Shown one piece after another: positions 55,597 to 63,027 of a stretch of 64,000 nt of DNA. The stretch lies in assembly GCF_032397745.1 (NCBI RefSeq), contig NZ_CP135921.1:3224001-3288000 (forward strand). Direction: 5' to 3'. The DNA is from Bradyrhizobium prioriisuperbiae (GTDB lineage: Bacteria > Pseudomonadota > Alphaproteobacteria > Rhizobiales > Xanthobacteraceae). Position 1 is the first letter of the stretch, and each line of letters starts with the position of its first letter. A program made the position numbers and the translations under genes. The notes under the pieces are model-generated. The model saw only the letters and a list, made by a program, of their open reading frames with translations, searched no databases and had not been told where the DNA came from.

Positions 55597-56625
55597 TCAA
55601 TTGATCTGCCGTTGCTCGGGCGGCGGCAGCATGGTGTCGTCGAAAATATCCGGAAGTGTAAAGTTTTTATGGAATTTGAAATCCGCTGCTATCGCCTGGA
55701 GTGAGGCGCGGAAACGCGCGGCATCGATGCTGCCCAGGCCATGCGCCTTGACGTGGTCGGTGACGATGTTGTCCTTGAGCACGACGCGCAGCCGTTCCAG
55801 TTCGAGATCGCGCGATGCGCCATCGACCCGCGTGATGACATCGTCGATGGCGCGCCCGGGCGCGTCATTGGCCAGCCGGACGCCCGCGATCAGGGCCCGC
55901 AGGAAAGCGCTGACGGCGTCCACATGATCGGCGGCGAATTTCGGGTTGACGATCACGGCCTGGCCGTAGGCCTCGCAGCCATAGTCGGCGAACCGCAGCA
56001 CCGCGAGATCGCTGGCCGGAATGCCGCGATCCCGCAGATTGATCGCTGACAGATACGAGAAGCCGGTCACCGCATCGACCTGGCCGGCCGACAGGATCGG
56101 CTCGCGCACCGCGGCGCTGATCTTTTCGAACCTGACCTTGGCGCTATTGACGTTGTTGCTGTGGGCAAGCGACGGCCAGAACCGGATCGCGAGATCGCCC
56201 TCGGCGACACCGAGCGTCTTGCCCTCCACGTCGGTGAGGGTGTTGATGCCACGGCTACGGCGCGCGATCACGGCATAGGGTGCCTTGTCGAACAGCACGA
56301 ACACCGCCTTCACCGCGGGCGCCGTGTCACCGTCGCGAAAGCGGATCAGCGCGTTGAGGTCTGCCAGCGCCATTTCGCTTGCACCTGACGCGACGCGGCT
56401 GATGGCGTCCTGCGAGCCGGCGGCGGTGTCCATCGTCACCGTCACGCCTTCGGCGCCGAACAGTCCGCCGGCGGCGGCCACCATGAAGGGAGCCGTGGTG
56501 CCGTCCAGCGGACGCTCGAACGAGAAACGCAGCGCCGTCGCCGCACGAGCCTTCCGGCTGCTGACGAGCACACCGGCGCCGATGGCGCTCAGCAGCATGC
56601 GGCGGCGGGTCGGGGTGTATGACAT
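55597..56625 (-). CDS. ABC transporter substrate-binding protein, SsuA/NMT1-like
   Basis: Periplasmic receptor of about 342 aa from ATG 56625. An RRR pair near the start (PTRRRMLLSAIGAGVLVSS) suggests a Tat-like or plain signal. The NMT1/THI5 fold is shown by PFMVAAAGGLFGAEGVTVTMD, SQDAISRVASGASEMALADL, LTDVEGKTLGVAEGDLAI and VDAVTGFSYLSAINLRDRGI. Such proteins bind nitrate, sulfonates, taurine or pyrimidine precursors. No permease or ATPase gene is next to it, so it is an orphan receptor here. Confidence 0.85.
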   Translation of the reverse strand: MSYTPTRRRMLLSAIGAGVLVSSRKARAATALRFSFERPLDGTTAPFMVAAAGGLFGAEGVTVTMDTAAGSQDAISRVASGASEMALADLNALIRFRDGDTAPAVKAVFVLFDKAPYAVIARRSRGINTLTDVEGKTLGVAEGDLAIRFWPSLAHSNNVNSAKVRFEKISAAVREPILSAGQVDAVTGFSYLSAINLRDRGIPASDLAVLRFADYGCEAYGQAVIVNPKFAADHVDAVSAFLRALIAGVRLANDAPGRAIDDVITRVDGASRDLELERLRVVLKDNIVTDHVKAHGLGSIDAARFRASLQAIAADFKFHKNFTLPDIFDDTMLPPPEQRQIN

Positions 56626-56795
56626 CGGCTCCAGATACTGCACTAGCATGAACAGTGGGAGATTGATGGTTTATCGGTATCCATATGGTGGTTTCGCGAC
56701 AGCATGTCTCAAGCCAACCTGCGACAGACGGTAGCAGGCTACATCGGCCAAGGTCACATATCAGCCCAAATCCGTTCAGCTTGCGTTGGGTTAAG

Positions 56796-56820
56796 GGAAC
56801 CTAAAGTGCCCCGGTTCGTT
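56796..56820 (+). promoter_or_regulatory. EcfG promoter of the Gly/Tyr-rich protein gene (exact consensus)
   Basis: GGAAC at 56796-56800, 16 bases, CGTT at 56817-56820; exact consensus, 47 bp before ATG 56868. It is 39 kb from the stress island, so the regulon extends across the window. Confidence 0.82.
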
Positions 56821-56867
56821 TTCTCAGGTCTGACCATTGGGTCAGGGGGCATTTGAGGAGTGCTGAA

Positions 56868-57263
56868 ATGATGCGTCGAGGTCTTTCTTTCACCGCCCGC
56901 GGTGTTGCGCTCGCGACAGTCGCCGCGCTGGCGCTGACGATGTTCGAGCCCGTGCCGGTTTTGGCGCGTGATGCCGGCCCGGCTCCGGCAACGGCCTCGG
57001 CTGGCGTCGTTGCGGCCAGCGGTGCGACCGATTTCAGCGCGGCACGCCGCCGCTATCGCCGCGGTGGCGGCAACAATGCCGCTGCGATTGCCGCGTTCGG
57101 TGCGTTCGCCGGGATCATCGGCGGCGCGATCGCCGAGTCCCAGCGCCGGGATTATTATCGGGAACGCTACTATGATGGTGGTCCCGGCTATTACGGTCGG
57201 GGTTATGGCTACGGTGGTCCGGGTTATTATGGCGGCGGGCCGCGCTATTACGGTGGCTGGTAA
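56868..57263 (+). CDS. Small secreted Gly/Tyr-rich protein under EcfG-type promoter
   Basis: About 131 aa, ATG 56868 with GAGGAG 7 bp before it. Signal peptide GVALATVAALALTMFEPVPVLA, a low-complexity linker, a basic patch ARRRYRRGG, one hydrophobic helix NNAAAIAAFGAFAGIIGGAI and a C-terminal tail of Gly-Tyr-Tyr repeats (YYGRGYGYGGPGYYGGG). Similar glycine-zipper/GY-rich proteins occur at the cell surface of rhizobia; function unknown. Confidence 0.8.
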   Translation: MMRRGLSFTARGVALATVAALALTMFEPVPVLARDAGPAPATASAGVVAASGATDFSAARRRYRRGGGNNAAAIAAFGAFAGIIGGAIAESQRRDYYRERYYDGGPGYYGRGYGYGGPGYYGGGPRYYGGW

Positions 57264-57307
57264 CAGCGCCTGACACCGCGCACGCCTGAGCGTGCCTGAT
57301 CGAGTTC

Positions 57308-57345
57308 AACACCCGGCTGGGTCAACCCGGCGGGTGTTTGCTTTA
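57308..57345 (+). terminator. Terminator after the Gly/Tyr-rich protein gene
   Basis: AACACCCG (57308-57315) pairs with CGGGTGTT (57331-57338), with inner GGGT/ACCC pairing, followed by TGCTTTAT. Confidence 0.7.
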
Positions 57346-57409
57346 TGACAGCGATTTGCCGCGCCTTTCGTTAACACCACGGAGATGGCTTTTCGCTAGT
57401 GTCGGCTGC

Positions 57410-57811
57410 ATGAGTGATTCGATGGAACGGCTTTATGCAGCGGTCGTGACGGCGAGGGATCTCGATCCCGCCGCGTCGCGCACTGCGCGCCTGCTCCAGC
57501 AGGGTCCGGCCAAGATGGCCAAGAAGCTGGCGGAAGAAGCCGTCGAAGTCGCGATCGATGCGGTAGGTGGCAATCCCGACGCGGTGGTCCGCGAAAGCGC
57601 CGATCTGCTCTACAACCTGACCGTGCTGTGGGCCGCCCTCGGGATCGAGCCGGCCGATGTGTGGACGGAAATGGACCAGCGTGAGCGCCTGCTGGGCATT
57701 GCCGAAAAGCTGCCTAAAACGGCGGCGAAGCTGGCCAAGCGGACGGCAGCCGGCCTCAATCGGCGACCAATTGTCGCGATCGACGGCGGACGGCTGCGAA
57801 AGCACCGTTAA
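57410..57811 (+). CDS. HisE-like phosphoribosyl-ATP pyrophosphohydrolase family protein
   Basis: 133-aa all-alpha nucleotide pyrophosphohydrolase-fold protein. The MazG/HisE helix text is ARLLQQGPAKMAKKLAEEAVEVAIDAVGG with the metal-binding EEAVE pattern and DAVVRESADLLYNLTVLWAALG. It lacks any neighbouring histidine gene. It could be a second HisE or a house-cleaning pyrophosphatase. The basic C-terminus (KRTAAGLNRRPIVAIDGG) is longer than in most HisE. Confidence 0.8.
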   Translation: MSDSMERLYAAVVTARDLDPAASRTARLLQQGPAKMAKKLAEEAVEVAIDAVGGNPDAVVRESADLLYNLTVLWAALGIEPADVWTEMDQRERLLGIAEKLPKTAAKLAKRTAAGLNRRPIVAIDGGRLRKHR

Positions 57812-57873
57812 ATCGCCATCAAATTCATAATTCCCTGCATGGACAAATCGGTCCGAGGGTGCTTCATCGCGCC

Positions 57874-58455
57874 ATGCTGAGACGTATCTACGACTGGTGT
57901 GTTGCTGCCGCCGACAAGCCTTATGCGCTTTGGATCATGGGAGCGGTCTCGTTCGCCGAGAGCTCGTTCTTTCCGGTGCCGCCGGATGTGATGCTGATCC
58001 CGATGTCGCTGGCGCGCCCGAACAAGGCGTGGCTGTATGCGCTGGTCTGCACCATCACGTCGGTGGCCGGCGGCGTGGCCGGTTACGCGATCGGTGCGCT
58101 TCTCTACGATTCCCTCGGGCAGTGGCTGATCCAGCTGTATGGCTTGGGCGACAAGATCGACGGGTTTCGCGCGGCTTATGCCGAGTGGGGCGCTCTGATC
58201 ATCATCGGCAAGGGCTTGACGCCGATCCCCTACAAGCTCGTCACCATCGCGTCCGGCTTCGCCGGCTATAATCTGCTGCTGTTCGTGCTGTGCTCGATCA
58301 TCGCCCGCGGCGGCCGCTTCTTCATTGTGGCGATCCTGATGAATCGTTACGGCCCGTGGATCAAGGCGCAGATCGAGAAGCGGCTGGGACTGTGGGTGGC
58401 GCTGGGCGCGATCGTGCTGGCGCTGGGCTTCGTCATCGCGATCAAAGCGTTTTGA
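57874..58455 (+). CDS. YqaA/DedA-family membrane protein (VTT domain)
   Basis: 193-aa inner-membrane protein. Marks of the SNARE-associated/VTT domain: IMGAVSFAESSFFPVPPDVMLIP, VCTITSVAGGVAGYAIGALLYD, GKGLTPIPYKLVTIASGFAGYN and IIARGGRFFIVAILMNRYG. The F-P-P-D and G-x-P-Y-K patches form the re-entrant loops of the family, linked to lipid carrier recycling and membrane homeostasis. Start at ATG 57874 fits the family; no strong ribosome site is seen. Confidence 0.88.
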   Translation: MLRRIYDWCVAAADKPYALWIMGAVSFAESSFFPVPPDVMLIPMSLARPNKAWLYALVCTITSVAGGVAGYAIGALLYDSLGQWLIQLYGLGDKIDGFRAAYAEWGALIIIGKGLTPIPYKLVTIASGFAGYNLLLFVLCSIIARGGRFFIVAILMNRYGPWIKAQIEKRLGLWVALGAIVLALGFVIAIKAF

Positions 58456-58605
58456 GCCGCGGTTCCCGCCGGATCGCGCGCCGGTCCGGCCGTCTCCGCC
58501 GTTCGGTTGAGCAGAAGATCGTGCTTTTCCAATTCAATCGGCTTCGAAAACCCCCTACAATGGTCCTGTGCCTTCAAAGCTGATTCATGGATCGCGGCCC
58601 CTGCT

Positions 58606-59214
58606 ATGTCTGACCGACTTCGGATGATCGTGCGTCCGGCCGCACAGACGACGGGCGCGGTGTCGGTCGTGCTGGTGCTGCTGGCGGCGAGCGCCGCCTG
58701 GTCGCAGACCTCCTTGGCGCCGCAGCCATCGCCAACTCAAGCATCGCCGACTCCTGCACAAGCGCCGCAACCGTGGCCGCCGCAACAGCCGCCGCCAGTG
58801 GTGCAGGCCACGCCCGACCCGGATCAGCCGCTGGCGTCGGGCCGTCCCGGTTTTGTCGATGAGATCGGCAAATTCTTCAGCGAGCCCCCCTGGGGCCTGC
58901 CGCCGTTGAAGACACCGGCACAGACGCTTGAAGACCTCAACGCCCGCACCAGGGATGCGACCGACAACCTGACCCGCTTCTCAAAGGGGCAGGTGGTGGC
59001 GGGCCGGATCAAATGCCCGGTTGCACCCAACGGCGCGCCGGACTGCAAGGTGGCGGCCACCAGGATGTGCACCGACAAGGGCTACAAGGAAGGGCAAAGC
59101 CTGGATTCCGACTCCGCGGAAAGCTGCCCGGCAAGCGTGATTTTGTCCGGCAAGAAGCAGGACTTCCAGGAGTGCCGGGTCGAGAATTTCGTGATCCGCG
59201 CGCTCTGCCAATAG
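58606..59214 (+). CDS. Conserved exported protein of unknown function
   Basis: 202-aa protein. Signal peptide TGAVSVVLVLLAASAAWS, then a Pro/Gln-rich linker (about 35-80), then a globular part: GFVDEIGKFFSEPPWGLPPL, TLEDLNARTRDATDNLTRF, CPVAPNGAPDCKVAATRMC, CPASVILSGKKQDFQECR and a final RALCQ. Six cysteines suggest disulfides. I recall similar proteins in Bradyrhizobium but no function. Confidence 0.72.
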   Translation: MSDRLRMIVRPAAQTTGAVSVVLVLLAASAAWSQTSLAPQPSPTQASPTPAQAPQPWPPQQPPPVVQATPDPDQPLASGRPGFVDEIGKFFSEPPWGLPPLKTPAQTLEDLNARTRDATDNLTRFSKGQVVAGRIKCPVAPNGAPDCKVAATRMCTDKGYKEGQSLDSDSAESCPASVILSGKKQDFQECRVENFVIRALCQ

Positions 59215-59380
59215 CCGGCTTTTCCCTTTACATGTCTGGCATGCAAGCGTCGCGCGGTTGCCTCCATCCCGATTGCAAGATTGCTTTTTGATCCACCCTT
59301 CTGGCATCGTTCGGACATGATGCGGGCCGCGCCCGCCGGAGAAACAGCCCGTTTGGGATGAGACAAAAGGATTTCGACGA

Positions 59381-60349
59381 ATGAGCATGCCTGCCTTGTT
59401 CAAGGGGCGCCTGTCGCTGCCGGTGATCGGATCGCCGCTGTTTATCGTGTCCAACCCGGATCTGGTGATCGCCCAGTGCAAGGCCGGTATCGTCGGGTCG
59501 TTTCCCGCGCTGAATGCGCGCCCGGCGGCGCTGCTTGACGAATGGCTGGCGCGCATCATCGAAGAGCTTGCGGCCCACGACAAGGCGCACCCCGAGCGTC
59601 CCTCCGCGCCGTTCGCCGTCAACCAGATCGTCCACAAGTCGAACAACCGGCTCGATCAGGACATGGCGCTGTGCGAGAAATATCGCGTGCCTGTCATCAT
59701 CACCTCGCTGGGCGCGCGTGAAGAGCTCAATCAGGCTGTGCACGGCTGGGGTGGCATCGTCTTCCACGACGTGATCAATCAGAAGTTTGCGCACAAGGCG
59801 GTCGAGAAGGGCGCCGATGGCTTGGTGCTGGTCGCAGCCGGCGCGGGCGGTCATGCCGGGCAGATCTCGCCGCTGGCGTTCGTGGCGGAAACCCGCAAAT
59901 GGTTCGACGGCCCGATCGCCCTGTCGGGCGCCATCGCGAACGGCCGCGCCATCCGCGCCGCGCGCGTGCTGGGCGCCGACTTCGCCTATATCGGCTCGGC
60001 GTTCATCGCCACCAAGGAGGCGAACGCCGTGGACACCTACAAGCAGATGATCACCGCATCCGGGGCCGAGGACATCGTCTATTCGAATCTGTTCACCGGC
60101 GTGCACGGCAACTATCTCAAGCCGTCGATCGTCGCCGCCGGCATGGATCCGGAGAATCTGCCGGTATCCGATCCCTCCAAGATGAACTTCGGAACGGATG
60201 CCAGCGGCGAGCGCGCCAAGCCGAAGGCCTGGAAAGAGATCTGGGGCAGCGGCCAGGGCGTCGGCAGCATCGAGCAGGTGTTGCCCGCGGCAGAGCTGAT
60301 CGCGCGCTTCAAGAAGGAATACGACGAAGCGATCGATCCGCCATTGTGA
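59381..60349 (+). CDS. Nitronate monooxygenase (2-nitropropane dioxygenase family)
   Basis: FMN-dependent TIM-barrel enzyme of 322 aa. Typical parts: LPVIGSPLFIVSNPDLVIAQ, GIVGSFPALNARPAALLDEW, the phosphate-binding GADGLVLVAAGAGGHAGQ, ALSGAIANGRAIRAARVLGADFAYIGSAF (in parts). Oxidises alkyl nitronates such as propionate-3-nitronate; substrate not decidable here. It lies 46 bp before a thioesterase-like gene on the same strand, so the two may be co-expressed. Confidence 0.9.
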   Translation: MSMPALFKGRLSLPVIGSPLFIVSNPDLVIAQCKAGIVGSFPALNARPAALLDEWLARIIEELAAHDKAHPERPSAPFAVNQIVHKSNNRLDQDMALCEKYRVPVIITSLGAREELNQAVHGWGGIVFHDVINQKFAHKAVEKGADGLVLVAAGAGGHAGQISPLAFVAETRKWFDGPIALSGAIANGRAIRAARVLGADFAYIGSAFIATKEANAVDTYKQMITASGAEDIVYSNLFTGVHGNYLKPSIVAAGMDPENLPVSDPSKMNFGTDASGERAKPKAWKEIWGSGQGVGSIEQVLPAAELIARFKKEYDEAIDPPL

Positions 60350-60395
60350 TTGCGGCCACCGGCATGACACGCATTCGATCTCGCGAGGCCTGGTC

Positions 60396-61184
60396 GTGAC
60401 CGCGCGGCCTGACGACGCGATCTTTCGCCTCGACGGCAATCGTGTGTGGACCAGCCCGCGGGCCGGTGGCCCCTGGGATCCGCGCGCGCAGCACGGCTCG
60501 CCGCCGGCGGCGCTGGTGGCCTGGATCGCCGCCTCGCTGCCGTCACCGGTGCCGATGCGGGTTGCACGGCTGACCATCGACCTGATGCGGCCGGTGCCGG
60601 TGGCGCCGCTGACATTCACCAGCGAGATCATCAAGGAGGGGCGGAAGATCCAGCTCCGCGAGGTTCGTTTGCTCGCTGACGATGTCGAGGTGGTGCGTGC
60701 CAGCGTCCTCAAGGTCCGGACGGCGGAAAACGCTATTCCGGTCGAGGCGGCAACGCCTCCGCTCGATGTGCCCGGTCCCGATCAGTGCCGCGACGACAAC
60801 ATGAATTCCGCGCGCAATGTCTTTCTCGGTACCATGTCGATGCGGCCGGCGTTCGGTCGCTTCATCGAACAGGGACGGGCCGCGATCTGGTTTCGCGCCA
60901 ACGTGCCCCTGATCGAAGGCGAGCCGCTGTCGCCGCTGCTTCGTGCGGTGATCGCTTCCGATTTTTGCAACGGCACTTCGCCGTCGCTGGATTTCAGCAA
61001 GTGGATGTTCATCAACGCCGACCTGACCGTCAATCTCGCCCGCTATCCGGCCGGCGACTGGATTTTGGTCAATGCGGAATCCTATTCCGGCCCCGACGGT
61101 GCCGGGTTGTCGATCGCCCGCCTTGCCGATGCGCAGGGTTATTTCGGACGGGTGATCCAGAGTCTGGTGGTCGAACCGCGGTAA
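60396..61184 (+). CDS. Thioesterase-like (TesB-type hotdog) protein
   Basis: 262 aa with GTG start. The two hotdog halves appear as GPWDPRAQHGSPPAALVAWI, VARLTIDLMRPVPVAPLTFT and SFLDFSKWMFINADLTVNLAR-like text, with YSGPDGAGLSIARLADAQGYFGRVIQSL at the end. It resembles the acyl-CoA thioesterase/thioesterase-like superfamily (4HBT_3), often next to nitronate monooxygenases. Acyl-CoA hydrolysis is inferred from the fold only. Confidence 0.82.
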   Translation: MTARPDDAIFRLDGNRVWTSPRAGGPWDPRAQHGSPPAALVAWIAASLPSPVPMRVARLTIDLMRPVPVAPLTFTSEIIKEGRKIQLREVRLLADDVEVVRASVLKVRTAENAIPVEAATPPLDVPGPDQCRDDNMNSARNVFLGTMSMRPAFGRFIEQGRAAIWFRANVPLIEGEPLSPLLRAVIASDFCNGTSPSLDFSKWMFINADLTVNLARYPAGDWILVNAESYSGPDGAGLSIARLADAQGYFGRVIQSLVVEPR

Positions 61185-61192
61185 CCACGGCT

Positions 61193-61277
61193 GTAGCCCG
61201 GATGAGCGAAGCGATATCCGGGATGATGTGCGCTGAGGTTGTTATCCCGCATGTCGGCTTCGCCTCATGCGGGCTAC
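61193..61277. repeat. REP-like imperfect palindrome
   Basis: GTAGCCCGGATGAGCGAAGC on the left and GCTTCGCCTCATGCGGGCTAC on the right pair with a few mismatches and single-base bulges over about 30 bp, ending TCCGGGA/TCCCGCA around the loop. It follows a convergent gene end, the usual place of interspersed palindromes in Bradyrhizobium-type genomes. Confidence 0.75.
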
Positions 61278-61285
61278 GAAGAAAG

Positions 61286-62011
61286 CTACCGCTTGGTCTC
61301 GCGGCAGCTTGCCAGCTCCGCCTCTTCCTTCGAGCAGAACCAGCGGTCGCCATTGTCGGGCTCCATGCTGACGCGCGCGTACCAGCGGCCGCCCGGCACA
61401 TGATAGATGCAGGTGCCGGACCGGTTGACATGGCCCTTGATGGCGCATTCGGGCGACGGCGGCTTGGACGCGGACCGCCCGCGCAGCAGCAGCGCGCGTG
61501 AGGCGGGATTGACGTCGAGACTTCCGAGCACGGGGGCCTGCTTGTTGCGCCGGCGCCATTCCGGCGGCGCGATGAACGCGCCGGCCCATAACCCCGCCTT
61601 CGCGGTCTTCGCCTCGGTTTCGTCCGCGTCATAGTCATGGGAAATCCGCAACGCGACCGCCCAGCCGGATCGCACCAGCCACTTTGCGATATCCTCGCCG
61701 TCCACCGTGCATTTGGCGATGGTGCGGCCGAACCGCTCGATACGCGTGCTCTGGCAGGCCCACGGCTTCGATCCAACGTATTTGGCGAGTTCGTCGCGCG
61801 CCGTGAGGCCGCATGCCCAGCGTTCGCCCGCTGCATCCACACAGAGCTGCTCGAGTGCGGGGGCGGCAATCGCGGCCAGACGGAGCCGGGCCTTGCCGAT
61901 GTTGACCGCGCCGCCGCTGATGACATGGGGGACGCCGGTGACATCCGCAGCGCTGGCGATCCCCGTTGCGGCCAGCAGGATCGTCGCAATGGACAAGGCA
62001 ATCTTCAGCAT
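61286..62011 (-). CDS. Thermonuclease (SNase)-like exported protein
   Basis: 241 aa from ATG 62011, which AGGAGC precedes. Signal peptide LKIALSIATILLAATGIASAADV. The SNase-like OB-fold is indicated by VNIGKARLRLAAIAAPALEQLC, WACGLTARDELAKYVG, FGRTIAKCTVDGEDIAKWLVRSGWAVAL (in parts) and AKAGLWAGAFIAPPEWRRRN. The last 90 residues carry extra cysteines (CAIKGHVNRSGTCIYHVPGG) as in excalibur-like or DUF-type tails. Not all catalytic arginines are evident, so nuclease activity is uncertain. Confidence 0.8.
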   Translation of the reverse strand: MLKIALSIATILLAATGIASAADVTGVPHVISGGAVNIGKARLRLAAIAAPALEQLCVDAAGERWACGLTARDELAKYVGSKPWACQSTRIERFGRTIAKCTVDGEDIAKWLVRSGWAVALRISHDYDADETEAKTAKAGLWAGAFIAPPEWRRRNKQAPVLGSLDVNPASRALLLRGRSASKPPSPECAIKGHVNRSGTCIYHVPGGRWYARVSMEPDNGDRWFCSKEEAELASCRETKR

Positions 62012-62195
62012 CACTGCTCCTGAAATCAGCCGCATATTATTCAATGAATGTGCCGGCGGTGTCCGCGCCGACGCCCGCCCGATCCCAACGCCGCCTATTG
62101 CCGTCGGGATTCGACCGCCAAGTCAAGTCCGGCAATTTCAAGATATGGTGTGACGCAATGCAACGTGCCGGTCGGCGTTATCAGCAATGCTGGCG

Positions 62196-62873
62196 CTACA
62201 GCATCGCGACCAGCTTCTCCATGCCGATGATCCGGGCCAGCATGATCACCTCGGTCTTCTGGTCCGAGCGCATCTGCATCAACAACGGCATCGCCGCCGT
62301 CTTCAGCCGTTCGACTTCCGGCGTCGAGGTGTCGACCGGCACGGTCTTGCCGGGAGATTTCTTGTTGGCTTCGTAGATCTGCTTCACCACGGCACGCAGC
62401 GCGACTTCGAGCTCCGGCCAGTACTGCTCCTGGGAGGCCGACAGTCTGAGGCGCTGCTTCAGGCTCGCGATCTGCGCATCGTTGAGGATGACGTTGGTCG
62501 GCTTCGCCGGCTTGACCGCCGCGGCCTTGGGCTTGGGCTGGTCGCCCACCGAGGGCTTCATCAGGTCGGCGGGCAGCCTGCCGTCGAGTGCGGCCACTGC
62601 ACCGGTGTCGAGCGCGGCGTACTGGTTGACCGGCGAGGGGCGTGGCGGGCGTGGTTCGGGCACTTCGGTTGAGGATAGCGACGCCAGCCTGATCGGGGCG
62701 CCGACCGCAAGCTTGTCGGCCTTGACGGTCGCATTCGACGCCGGGAACGGCGCGGCCGGCTGCAGATCGGCGGCCTCCGAGTGCTCCTGAAAACTGAAGG
62801 TGCGCGCGAGCGCGACAGCGCCAGCCGCCACCGCGCCGGCGACGCCAACAACTGCCAACACGCCGAGTGTCAT
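62196..62873 (-). CDS. Membrane-anchored protein with Spy/CpxP-like C-terminal helices
   Basis: About 225 aa from ATG 62873, or 245 from a TTG at 62933; the start is uncertain. One N-terminal helix LGVLAVVGVAGAVAAGAVALA anchors a disordered Pro/Ala linker; the C-terminal 95 residues (VILNDAQIASLKQRLRLSAS, QEQYWPELEVALRAVVKQIYE, MRSDQKTEVIMLARIIGMEKL) resemble the LTxxQ helical hairpins of Spy/CpxP periplasmic chaperones. Function unknown. Confidence 0.68.
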   Translation of the reverse strand: MTLGVLAVVGVAGAVAAGAVALARTFSFQEHSEAADLQPAAPFPASNATVKADKLAVGAPIRLASLSSTEVPEPRPPRPSPVNQYAALDTGAVAALDGRLPADLMKPSVGDQPKPKAAAVKPAKPTNVILNDAQIASLKQRLRLSASQEQYWPELEVALRAVVKQIYEANKKSPGKTVPVDTSTPEVERLKTAAMPLLMQMRSDQKTEVIMLARIIGMEKLVAML

Positions 62874-63027
62874 TCGCAAGGTCAAGAGCGCTCCGTCCGG
62901 CCGGTTCAACCGCCCCCCAACGCGTCTTCGCAAAGACTTGTTAAGTATGGCTTAACCACGGCCGCAACGGTTACCGGCACAATCGGGAGAAACTGGGGCA
63001 GCGGTCCCCTCAGCCGGCAGGCGGCAC

